NCBI GenBank assembly: GCA_013140395.1
Contig: JABFSY010000213.1
Coordinates: forward strand, 1 to 9,729
Reading direction: 5' to 3'
Origin: Cyclobacteriaceae bacterium
Lineage (GTDB): Bacteria; Bacteroidota; Bacteroidia; Cytophagales; Cyclobacteriaceae
Length of the DNA: 9,729 nt
The notes beneath the pieces are model-generated. The model was not told the DNA's origin, searched no databases, and saw nothing but the letters and a program-made list of their open reading frames with translations. A program made the translations under genes and the position numbers. How positions within the stretch are numbered: the stretch's first letter is position 1; every line of letters starts with the position of its first letter. Shown piece by piece: positions 1 through 6,016 of this stretch.

Positions 1-11
1 GGGAACACATT

Positions 12-233
12 ATGTATTGGACACTTGAATTGGCTTCATATCTAGAAGATGCTCCTTGGCCCGCCACCAAAGATGAATTGATTGATTTTTCTATCCGCTC
101 GGGCGCACCGCTTGAAGTAGTAGAAAATTTGCAAGAATTAGAAGACGATGGCCAGCCTTACGAGAGTATTGAAGAGATTTGGCCAGATTATCCTACCAAA
201 GAAGACTTTTTCTTTAACGAGGACGAGTATTGA
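12..233 (+). CDS. Small acidic DUF2795-family protein, function unknown
   Basis: Complete 73-residue ORF with an ATG start only 11 bases into the window, so its promoter is off the left edge. I recognise the sequence as the short, strongly conserved Bacteroidota protein usually labelled DUF2795; no function is established that I can name. It opens with MYWTLELASYLEDAPWP, has a central helical stretch (LEVVENLQELED, about residues 34-45) and ends in a very acidic tail (FFFNEDEY). There is no signal peptide, membrane segment or cysteine, so it is probably a soluble cytoplasmic protein. The aromatic-acidic C-terminus and helical middle would suit a small protein-protein or nucleic-acid-mimicking adaptor, but that is speculation. 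A strong rho-independent terminator lies about 37 bp after the stop, so this is the last gene of its transcript. Confidence 0.88.
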   Translation: MYWTLELASYLEDAPWPATKDELIDFSIRSGAPLEVVENLQELEDDGQPYESIEEIWPDYPTKEDFFFNEDEY

Positions 234-241
234 GAAGTAGT

Positions 242-269
242 TAGAATATCGAATTCAGAATTTAGAATG
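242..269. repeat. Four-unit degenerate 7-bp tandem repeat (GAAT every 7 bases)
   Basis: The tetramer GAAT occurs at 244, 251, 258 and 265, exactly seven bases apart, giving four imperfect heptamers: TAGAATA, TCGAATT, CAGAATT, TAGAATG. The array sits between the stop codon of the small acidic protein and its terminator stem, which starts at 270. The periodicity is seen directly; whether it belongs to a dispersed intergenic repeat family in this genome cannot be told from one window. Confidence 0.6.
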
Positions 270-298
270 AAGCCCTGCTGGTCGGGGCTTTTTTATTT
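270..298 (+). terminator. Rho-independent terminator after the DUF2795-like gene
   Basis: The left arm AAGCCCTG (270-277) pairs with CGGGGCTT (283-290), with one G-T wobble and a 5-base loop (CTGGT). A T-rich tail (TTTTTTATTTT) follows from 289. The T-run is only on the plus strand, so the terminator acts on the rightward small gene and not on leftward ispD, which ends at 354. Confidence 0.85.
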
Positions 299-353
299 TA
301 GAGAGCATTGTTCAAGATAGATACGTTGAAAATCTATTCACTACTCCTAAAGA

Positions 354-1028
354 CTAAGCCTGCGCATCCATCAGCGCTTTCGCTACAATCAAATCTTCTT
401 GCGTTGTGATCTTTATATTTTCATAGCTGCCTTCAAACAAAGAAATGATGTTACCCGCACGTTCAGCCACACTGGCATCGTCTGTGAAACTATTATCTTC
501 CTTTTGTTCATATGCTTTTTTGATCAAGGAAACATCAAAGGTTTGCGGTGTCTGAATCAGTCGAAAACGTGAACGGTCTACAGCTTTTGTATTGTCTTGG
601 TCCGTCATGCGAATGGATTCTTTTAGTCTCACTGCAGCAATGGCACATTTGTGTATCGCGGCCAATCGAAAGGAGGCGCCAATGATATCTTCGCTCACTA
701 ATGGCCGGACGCCATCGTGTATGGCAACTAAACCCTCGGTTACATTCTGCAGCCCGTTCTTTACCGATTGAAAACGAGTTTCACCCCCTTTTTGTAAGGT
801 GACAGGATAATTGAATGCAAATTTTTTGCTGATATCTCTCCAGATATCAAAATCATCTTCGGGCAGTACTAATATAATCCTAATAGTAGGAGAATAACGA
901 ATAAAAGCCTCTAGTGTATGTAGTAAAATGGGCTTGCCGGCAAGTTCAATAAACTGTTTAGGCAATGCACTTTTTATTCTGGTACCTTTGCCTCCGGCAA
1001 CAATAAGAGCGTGTTCTGTAAGTTTCAA
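354..1028 (-). CDS. ispD: 2-C-methyl-D-erythritol 4-phosphate cytidylyltransferase (IspD)
   Basis: Cytoplasmic MEP-pathway enzyme joining CTP and 2-C-methyl-D-erythritol 4-phosphate to give CDP-ME. Visible family marks: the N-terminal nucleotide-binding stretch ALIVAGGKGTRI followed by LPKQF, which carries the Arg and Lys expected to bind triphosphate; GGETRFQSVKNGL; the signature IHDGVRP with the metal-binding Asp; QTPQTF; FTDDAS; and C-terminal NIKIT with the late Lys. There is no ATG. The open frame reaches back to a TTG at 1070, which would add 14 residues (MDFSTFVAGKLPDI). I prefer the TTG at 1026-1028, giving MKLTEHALIVAGG and 224 residues, because the family normally begins a few residues before the VAGG motif and because the upstream TTG leaves only 35 bp to the divergent gene at 1106. 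Identity is firm; the start is uncertain. No other MEP gene is adjacent, although ispE lies 7.6 kb to the right. Confidence 0.95.
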   Translation of the reverse strand: MKLTEHALIVAGGKGTRIKSALPKQFIELAGKPILLHTLEAFIRYSPTIRIILVLPEDDFDIWRDISKKFAFNYPVTLQKGGETRFQSVKNGLQNVTEGLVAIHDGVRPLVSEDIIGASFRLAAIHKCAIAAVRLKESIRMTDQDNTKAVDRSRFRLIQTPQTFDVSLIKKAYEQKEDNSFTDDASVAERAGNIISLFEGSYENIKITTQEDLIVAKALMDAQA

Positions 1029-1105
1029 GATGTCAGGTAATTTGCCAGCAACGAAGGTAGAAAAATCCAATAGCTTGTTTAGTTTTAACAGTAAATTCTA
1101 AGACC

Positions 1106-1357
1106 ATGTTGTTCCTTCGAATTATTTTGTTCGCCTTTAATGCAGCTATCATTACCTTTTTAGTTTACCGGCTTCTCCAGATTTACCGATCAAACGTGCC
1201 ACGAAAAGGGCTGATTATTGGAGGGGGTATTTTTTTATTGCTATTGCCCGCTACGTTGTTGCTTGGCTTTATCAAGCCTACTATTGGCTACACCTTGATT
1301 TATCCGATTGCTCTTTCCCTGTTTGTCTATCTTATTAAAACGCAGAATCAGCAATAG
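1106..1357 (+). CDS. Small hypothetical membrane protein (about 3 TM segments)
   Basis: ORF of 83 residues with an ATG start, divergent from ispD. I do not recognise a family. It is almost entirely hydrophobic: a first segment at about residues 4-26, a short basic stretch with Arg and Lys (YRSNVPRKG, 27-35), a second segment at about 36-57 containing a Gly-rich GGGIF and a Leu run, and a third at about 60-77, ending in a short polar tail (KTQNQQ). The basic inter-helix loop would place it on the cytoplasmic side by the positive-inside rule, which is inference. No Shine-Dalgarno sequence is evident before the start. The gene runs into a hairpin shared with queA. It is likely a real gene because it fills the only plausible coding space between ispD and queA with membrane-like composition and a clean stop before a terminator. 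Confidence 0.7.
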   Translation: MLFLRIILFAFNAAIITFLVYRLLQIYRSNVPRKGLIIGGGIFLLLLPATLLLGFIKPTIGYTLIYPIALSLFVYLIKTQNQQ

Positions 1358-1362
1358 CTCAT

Positions 1363-1410
1363 AAAAAAACAGTTGGCCTTTTGAGTGCCAACTGCTTCTG
1401 TTTATTTTTT
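1363..1410 (-). terminator. Terminator between the small membrane gene and queA, strongest for queA
   Basis: A perfect 8-bp inverted repeat, CAGTTGGC (1370-1377) and GCCAACTG (1387-1394), has a 9-base loop. On the minus strand the stem is followed directly by seven T (complement of the A-run 1363-1369), the classic form for queA, which ends at 1420. On the plus strand the T-rich stretch (1400-1410) is offset by several bases, so termination of the rightward small gene is likely but weaker. Confidence 0.85.
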
Positions 1411-1419
1411 AAGTTGATC

Positions 1420-2466
1420 CTAAACGATCAGCATGGCATCGCCATAGGTTAAAAACTTGTACTTTTCCTTTTTGGCAGTTTCATAGGCTTTCATCACTAA
1501 ATCAAAACCACCAAAAGCGGCAGCCATCATTAGCAATGTTGACTCTGGCTGGTGGAAGTTAGTCACCAACGCGCTGCAAATTTTAAACTCGTAGGGTGGG
1601 AAAATGAATTTGTCCGTCCAGCCCTCGCGTTCTTTTAAACGATTTCCAGCTGAAACAGCCGACTCTAGCGTGCGCATGGTGGTTGTTCCAATAGCGCAAA
1701 CTTTGTTTTTGTTATCCAATGCTTGATTCACAATTTTTACCGGTTCTGTACCCACAATGAAATTCTCAGAATCCATTTTGTGTTTGGTAAGATCTTCTAC
1801 ATCCACTGCGCGGAAAGTGCCCAGGCCTATGTGCATGGTTACATACGCCATGTCAACTCCTTTTAGCTGTAAGCGTTTCACCAATTGCTTGGTAAAATGC
1901 ATGCCAGCGGTAGGTGCTGATACAGCTCCTTTATTTTTTGCGAAAATAGTTTGAAAACGTTCTTTATCGGCAGGCTCAACTTTGCGCTTGATGTATTTAG
2001 GAAGGGGGGTTTCTCCAAGCGTCTCAACGATTTTGTCGAAAGCAACTGAATCACCATCAAAAAGGAAGCGAATGGTACGCCCACGAGACGTTGTGTTGTC
2101 TATTACTTCGGCTACTAAGTCGCCATCGCCAAAATAAAGTTTATTACCGACCCGAATTTTCCGTGCCGGGTCTACTAATACGTCCCACAAATGCATCTCA
2201 GCGTTCAATTCGCGGAGCAGGAATACTTCGATCTTTGCCCCGGTTTTTTCTTTTCTTCCATAGAGACGTGCGGGGAAAACCAGCGTATCGTTGGCCACCA
2301 TTACGTCACCGTCATCAAAATAGTTAACAATGTCTTTGAAAACTTTATGTTCAATTTTACCGGTGCTTCGGTGTAACACCATCATCCTTGCTTCGTCTCT
2401 GTTGTCGGCAGGGTGGTTGGCAATTAAACTGTTGGGAAGATCGAACTTGAATTCAGATAATTTCAT
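1420..2466 (-). CDS. queA: S-adenosylmethionine:tRNA ribosyltransferase-isomerase (QueA)
   Basis: This enzyme transfers and isomerises the ribosyl group of S-adenosylmethionine onto preQ1 at the wobble position of GUN-anticodon tRNAs, giving epoxyqueuosine; it acts in the cytoplasm. The 348-residue ORF spans the whole family from the ATG. Motifs in order: [11 protein letters not shown] and [16 protein letters not shown] at the N-terminus, [11 protein letters not shown] (59-69), GAKIEVFLL (76-84), [12 protein letters not shown] (150-161), [13 protein letters not shown] (180-192), [10 protein letters not shown] (212-221), [10 protein letters not shown] (250-259), [11 protein letters not shown] (303-313) and YGDAMLI near the end. 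Length matches the family (about 340-360). It is transcribed alone: a terminator follows it, and a divergent promoter region with a perfect -7 element precedes it. No other queuosine gene is in the window. Confidence 0.97.
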   Translation of the reverse strand: MKLSEFKFDLPNSLIANHPADNRDEARMMVLHRSTGKIEHKVFKDIVNYFDDGDVMVANDTLVFPARLYGRKEKTGAKIEVFLLRELNAEMHLWDVLVDPARKIRVGNKLYFGDGDLVAEVIDNTTSRGRTIRFLFDGDSVAFDKIVETLGETPLPKYIKRKVEPADKERFQTIFAKNKGAVSAPTAGMHFTKQLVKRLQLKGVDMAYVTMHIGLGTFRAVDVEDLTKHKMDSENFIVGTEPVKIVNQALDNKNKVCAIGTTTMRTLESAVSAGNRLKEREGWTDKFIFPPYEFKICSALVTNFHQPESTLLMMAAAFGGFDLVMKAYETAKKEKYKFLTYGDAMLIV

Positions 2467-2497
2467 AAGCTTACGGGCTTTTTATAAACCTGGTATG

Positions 2498-2512
2498 TTC
2501 CAGATTCTGGAA
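2498..2512. promoter_or_regulatory. Perfect inverted repeat near predicted queA transcription start
   Basis: TTCCAGA-T-TCTGGAA is a 15-base palindrome with 7-bp arms and a one-base centre. It lies 32 bases before the queA start codon and 11 bases downstream of the perfect -7 motif at 2523-2530, so it would overlap or follow the predicted start of the queA transcript. That position suits a repressor operator. In the transcript, one arm (CTGG) could alternatively pair with CCAG a few bases later, giving two mutually exclusive hairpins. Function is inference. Confidence 0.4.
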
Positions 2513-2522
2513 TTTGAGGTTG

Positions 2523-2530
2523 CAAAAGTA
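2523..2530 (-). promoter_or_regulatory. Putative queA -7 promoter element (TACTTTTG)
   Basis: Read on the minus strand this octamer is TACTTTTG, a full match to the Bacteroidota -7 consensus TAnnTTTG. It ends 56 bases before the queA ATG. The -33 region is weak: only TTTC, about 18 bases upstream, resembles TTTG. The same octamer occurs before the gene starting at 7643. Confidence 0.5.
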
Positions 2531-2534
2531 ATGA

Positions 2535-2567
2535 TTTGTTTGGTTCTTGAAATAAAAATGAACTTTG
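2535..2567 (+). promoter_or_regulatory. Putative promoter of the ABC permease gene
   Basis: On the plus strand TTTG at 2535-2538 is followed after 21 bases by GAACTTTG at 2560-2567, which keeps the TTTG half of the Bacteroidota -7 consensus TAnnTTTG and matches one of the two TA positions. Transcription would begin a few bases later, leaving a leader of roughly 30 bases before the ATG at 2603. It lies back to back with the queA promoter. Confidence 0.35.
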
Positions 2568-2602
2568 TTAATCCAAAACCTATAAACCAGCGTTAAAACC
2601 GC

Positions 2603-3865
2603 ATGCTTACACTTCGACTCATACTGGAAAGCCTTGGATTTGCCTGGAAGGCGCTTAAATCCAATTTGTTACGTACGATCCTTTCCCTTTTGGGAGTTAC
2701 CATTGGGATATTTTCAATAATTGCCGTACTCACACTGGTCGATTCATTGGAAAAGAATATTCGGGATAGTCTTAACTTCTTAGGGAGTGATGTGATCTAC
2801 GTTGGTAAATGGCCCTTTACAGGGGGCAATAGCCGAGATTGGTGGAAGGATTACATTAAGAGACCAAACCCATCCTATAACGAATACCGGTTCTTGAAGG
2901 CCAACCTAAAGAATGGAGAGACCGTTTCCATTTTTGCTGACACGGATGAGATTACCGTAAAAGGAGACAATACGTCTATCAATAAAATCAAGTTGGTAGG
3001 AAGTTCTTTGGATTACGACAAGTTATTTGAAATCAATGTGGAACGCGGCAGGTACTTTACATCGGATGAGGTGGAAAGTGGGCGCAGCGTTGTTATTTTA
3101 GGATTTGAAGTTGCACAAGCCTTGTTTCCAAAACTAGAAAGTCCGGTCGGCAAGTATGTAAAGATTAAGAACCTTCGATTTGTAATTGTAGGTGTGTTAA
3201 AGAGAGAAGGAGAAAGCTTTATAGGTAATTCAAGCAGGGACTTTAGCTGCATTATTCCCTACGATTCGTTCCGGAAGTTGTACCAGACAGGCACTGGCCG
3301 ATGGAATGAAAATGGATCCGATATTGGTTTGAAAGGATTCGCCAATGATGTTGGATTAGTTGAGCTAGAAAATGAAACGCGTGGAGCGATGCGCATTAAG
3401 CGCGGATTGAAACCTACTCAGAAAGACAACTTTGTATTGAATCGACCAGAAGCAGTTGCAAAAGCAATTAGTGGTGTATTTGATGTGCTGGGTACTGCGG
3501 GTTGGGTAATTGGTGGGTTTTCGATGCTAGTTGGTGGGTTCGGAATTGCTAACATTATGTTCGTGTCTGTGAAGGAACGAACAAGCATTATCGGATTGCA
3601 AAAGTCGTTGGGCGCGAAGAACTTTTTTATTCTGTTTCAGTTCCTGTTCGAATCAATCTTCTTGAGTTTGATTGGAGGGTTGGCAGGTTTGTTTTTGGTC
3701 TGGCTTTTAACCCTGGCGCCTTTCGGAAGTCTACAGGTGGTACTGTCAGTTAAAAATATTGTATTAGGTCTAGGCGTTTCTTCGGTTATTGGATTGGTAG
3801 CGGGAATCGTGCCTGCAGCAATGGCGGCAAGACTCGATCCGGTACTGGCTATTCGCGCGAATTAG
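2603..3865 (+). CDS. MacB/FtsX-type ABC transporter permease, no ATPase partner nearby
   Basis: Inner-membrane protein of 420 residues with the MacB layout: a first TM helix at about 24-46 (TILSLLGVTIGIFSIIAVLTL), a large extracytoplasmic MacB_PCD-like domain (about 47-285), then the FtsX core with TM helices at about 300-323, 341-369 and 386-407. The cytoplasmic coupling segment between TM2 and TM3 reads VSVKERTSIIGLQKSLGAK, and the protein ends in the usual PAAMAARLDPVLAIR. Family members are mechanotransmission-type transporters or lipoprotein/peptide exporters that require a separate or fused ATPase. This protein has no nucleotide-binding domain and no ATPase gene flanks it, so the partner must be encoded elsewhere. 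The substrate cannot be told. It starts 136 bp from queA on the opposite strand and converges on the kinase gene, sharing its terminator. Confidence 0.9.
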   Translation: MLTLRLILESLGFAWKALKSNLLRTILSLLGVTIGIFSIIAVLTLVDSLEKNIRDSLNFLGSDVIYVGKWPFTGGNSRDWWKDYIKRPNPSYNEYRFLKANLKNGETVSIFADTDEITVKGDNTSINKIKLVGSSLDYDKLFEINVERGRYFTSDEVESGRSVVILGFEVAQALFPKLESPVGKYVKIKNLRFVIVGVLKREGESFIGNSSRDFSCIIPYDSFRKLYQTGTGRWNENGSDIGLKGFANDVGLVELENETRGAMRIKRGLKPTQKDNFVLNRPEAVAKAISGVFDVLGTAGWVIGGFSMLVGGFGIANIMFVSVKERTSIIGLQKSLGAKNFFILFQFLFESIFLSLIGGLAGLFLVWLLTLAPFGSLQVVLSVKNIVLGLGVSSVIGLVAGIVPAAMAARLDPVLAIRAN

Positions 3866-3885
3866 GTAGCAAGAAACAATTTAGG

Positions 3886-3916
3886 AAAAGGGAGTATGCT
3901 TATGCTCCCTTTTTTA
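3886..3916. terminator. Shared convergent terminator overlapping the kinase 3' end
   Basis: AAAAGGGAGTAT (3886-3897) pairs with ATGCTCCCTTTT (3902-3913), including one wobble, around a 4-base loop. Six or more T follow on the plus strand (from 3910), making a good terminator for the permease gene. On the minus strand the stem is followed by only four T and then CC, a weaker signal. The last codons and the TAA stop (3900-3902) of the leftward kinase gene lie inside this hairpin. Confidence 0.85.
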
Positions 3917-5927
3917 TTGTAAAGAAAAAAGTGCTTCCTTTTCCGAGTTCACTCTCCAACCATATTCTCCCTCCATTTCGTTCCACAAATTCTTTACACA
4001 GGATCAGCCCGAGGCCGGTTCCCTTTTCGTTGGCGGTGCCCCGCGTACTATAACCGCTGGTCTTTTCAAAGAGTATTTTTTGAACTTCAGAACTTATGCC
4101 CACTCCGTTATCCTTGACCGAAACAATGTAGTTTTCGCCATCCAATTTTGCAGCTACTTCTATTAAATCTCCAGCTTCAGAGAATTTGATTGCATTGGTC
4201 AATAAGTTTCGGAGCACAAGATTGATCATATTGTTGTCGCCAGAAGCAAAGCAAAGGGGGGCGATTTTGTTAATAATTTTGATTTCTTTGTAATGGAGCG
4301 AACTCAATAGTTTAATGTTGTTATCTGCCAAAACATTTAAATCAATTTTTTCGACTTGAATCTTTAGCTTATCCATTTGCAGCAGCGTCCAATCAAGGAG
4401 GTTATTAATAAGTGTCTTGGTGTGATTAAACTGCAGTCTTAATTCTTTATTGAGGGTTGAAAACTCAGTGGGAGAAATTTGGTCTTTGGCCATCAGGTCT
4501 AAAATTCCTGATAGCGCGTTGATGGGTGAACGTAGATCATGCGAAATGATCGAGAAGAATTTATCTTTAACCTGATTGAGCTGCTCCAGCTCCTGACTTC
4601 GTTTTTTTATTTCGTCCTGATGTTCCAATAACAGCTTATTGATTTTTATTCTGCGTTGACCGCTTCGATAAACGGACAGCAGCAAAACACCGCAGAGAGC
4701 CGTTGTCACTACTAAGATATTTTGAACAAGCTCTTGTTTGCGAATTTGATCTTTGCGAAGTTGCTCTTGCTTTGTAAGGGCATTTATCTGTTCTTCTTTT
4801 GACGAAGTTTCAAAGCGAATTTGGTCCTGAAACAGTCTTGCCTGCATACCCTGATTAAACAAACTGTCCTCCACCGATTGGTGACGTTTAAAATAGTACA
4901 ACGATTTCTTGAAGTCACCAATTTCTTCAAAGAGTTGAGATAGGTTTTGATAACATTCTACCTCCAATGTACGAGCATTGAGCCGGTGAGCTGTTTCAGC
5001 ACTTTTTTCCATTAATGCCTGTGCCTCTTTGTATTTTTTTTCGGTCATGAACACGAGTCCTCTTCCCAAGTCGGTTTTTGCCAACACAAAAACATTTTCA
5101 GATTTCTTAAATAATGATGATGCACTGTCATAATATTTAAGGGCAAGTGTTCGATCATTTTTGTGTAAATAGGTTCTGGCAATATTGATTAGGATGATGG
5201 GCTCTAGTTCATTAATCATCAGCCTGACTTCCCGGCAAGATTTTAGGGAGTGTTTAAGCGAAATTAAGGCTGAATCAAACTGGTTCTTTCTCATGTAAAT
5301 GTCTCCCGCCTCGCTGTAGTAATAGGCAGGCGCTTCCAAATCTTTTTGTTCTTTGCTTAACTTCAGTGATAGCTTAAGGTAATCGAACGCTTTATCATAC
5401 TGTCCTAGTTCCTTGAAGACAGCCCCAAGATTGTGGAGGGAAATAGCTATTTGAAGTTTCTCACCAGTGGTGTTAGCAAGCCGGTAGCTTTGTGTGTGAT
5501 AGAAGTATGATTCATCAAATTTTCCTAGTCCAAAGTAATTTGTTCCTAAATTATTATAGCATTTGGCAATGCTCACGCTATCTTTCAGTTGGAAAAAAAT
5601 AGAGAGAGCCAGGTCATTGTATTTAATCGCGCTAGTATAGTCTCCCTTGATGCTTTCTAGTGATGCTTTCTCTTTATAGGCCTCCGCTCTGGAAGGCAAC
5701 AAATTTTCTGCTTCAGCAATTTTGAGTGCGTTATCAACTAACTCTTCTGACTTTGTAAGCTCAATGAATTGGTATTCGGAGGACAACAGAAGCAAAATCA
5801 CGACTCTTGTTGAATCATTTTTTGCGGAGTTCAAGAGCGTATTCAGGCTGTCAACTTTTGATTGCCCGTACGAGGCAGTTACTGAAATCAGAAAGAGAGT
5901 GAGAAAGAAAAACGGGCGTTTTAACAC
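3900..5927 (-). CDS. TPR-sensor transmembrane histidine kinase
   Basis: 675-residue sensor kinase with a signal peptide (about 1-22, LTLFLISVTASYGQ), which predicts an exported N-terminal domain. Residues about 80-355 hold roughly seven tetratricopeptide repeats (for example CYNNLGTNYFGLGKFDES and LHNLGAVFKELGQYDKA). A charged coiled-coil-like stretch (365-400), one TM helix (402-421) and a second coiled linker (425-455) follow. The cytoplasmic kinase has the H-box FSIISHDLRSP with phospho-acceptor His463, the N-box NLVLRNLLTNAIKF (Asn578), G1 DNGVG (606-610) and G2 GTGLGL (636-641). There is no receiver or DNA-binding domain, and no response regulator in the window, so it is an orphan kinase here. 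The start is GTG; an in-frame TAA lies 15 bases upstream with no better start between. The 3' end is embedded in the terminator shared with the permease. Ligand unknown. Confidence 0.93.
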   Translation of the reverse strand: MLKRPFFFLTLFLISVTASYGQSKVDSLNTLLNSAKNDSTRVVILLLLSSEYQFIELTKSEELVDNALKIAEAENLLPSRAEAYKEKASLESIKGDYTSAIKYNDLALSIFFQLKDSVSIAKCYNNLGTNYFGLGKFDESYFYHTQSYRLANTTGEKLQIAISLHNLGAVFKELGQYDKAFDYLKLSLKLSKEQKDLEAPAYYYSEAGDIYMRKNQFDSALISLKHSLKSCREVRLMINELEPIILINIARTYLHKNDRTLALKYYDSASSLFKKSENVFVLAKTDLGRGLVFMTEKKYKEAQALMEKSAETAHRLNARTLEVECYQNLSQLFEEIGDFKKSLYYFKRHQSVEDSLFNQGMQARLFQDQIRFETSSKEEQINALTKQEQLRKDQIRKQELVQNILVVTTALCGVLLLSVYRSGQRRIKINKLLLEHQDEIKKRSQELEQLNQVKDKFFSIISHDLRSPINALSGILDLMAKDQISPTEFSTLNKELRLQFNHTKTLINNLLDWTLLQMDKLKIQVEKIDLNVLADNNIKLLSSLHYKEIKIINKIAPLCFASGDNNMINLVLRNLLTNAIKFSEAGDLIEVAAKLDGENYIVSVKDNGVGISSEVQKILFEKTSGYSTRGTANEKGTGLGLILCKEFVERNGGRIWLESELGKGSTFFFTIKKGA

Positions 5928-5960
5928 GTTAATGGTAATTTAGTTCGGGTTGCTAATTTC

Positions 5961-5974
5961 TGTCTTTTCAGACA
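5961..5974 (-). other. Small hairpin between murI and the kinase gene
   Basis: On the minus strand TGTCT-GAAA-AGACA forms a 5-bp stem closed by a GNRA-type tetraloop, 34 bases before the kinase GTG. No T-run follows it, so it is not a terminator; it could be a stabilising or translational element in a murI-kinase transcript or the kinase leader. Short enough to arise by chance. Confidence 0.3.
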
Positions 5975-6016
5975 AATAAAATGTACAATTATTCGTTAAA
6001 ACCTACATGACATGTT

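Noticed and set aside
2467..2512. Possible preQ1 riboswitch in the queA leader (stem CTGG/CCAG followed by TTTATAAAAA).
   Set aside because: The loop is only six bases, lacks the conserved residues that bind preQ1 and form the pseudoknot with the A-rich tail, and the resemblance is limited to an A-rich stretch.
2091..2596. Two or three rightward open frames antisense to queA, the last ending 6 bp before the permease start.
   Set aside because: They mostly mirror queA codons, show no domain or plausible composition, and overlap both promoters of the divergent region.
3900..5927. Possible hybrid kinase with receiver or DNA-binding output domain.
   Set aside because: The protein ends right after the ATPase G2 region and the GSTFFFTI strand; nothing follows.
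5961..5974. Hairpin after murI considered as a murI terminator.
   Set aside because: The stem is only five base pairs and no T-run follows it on the minus strand.
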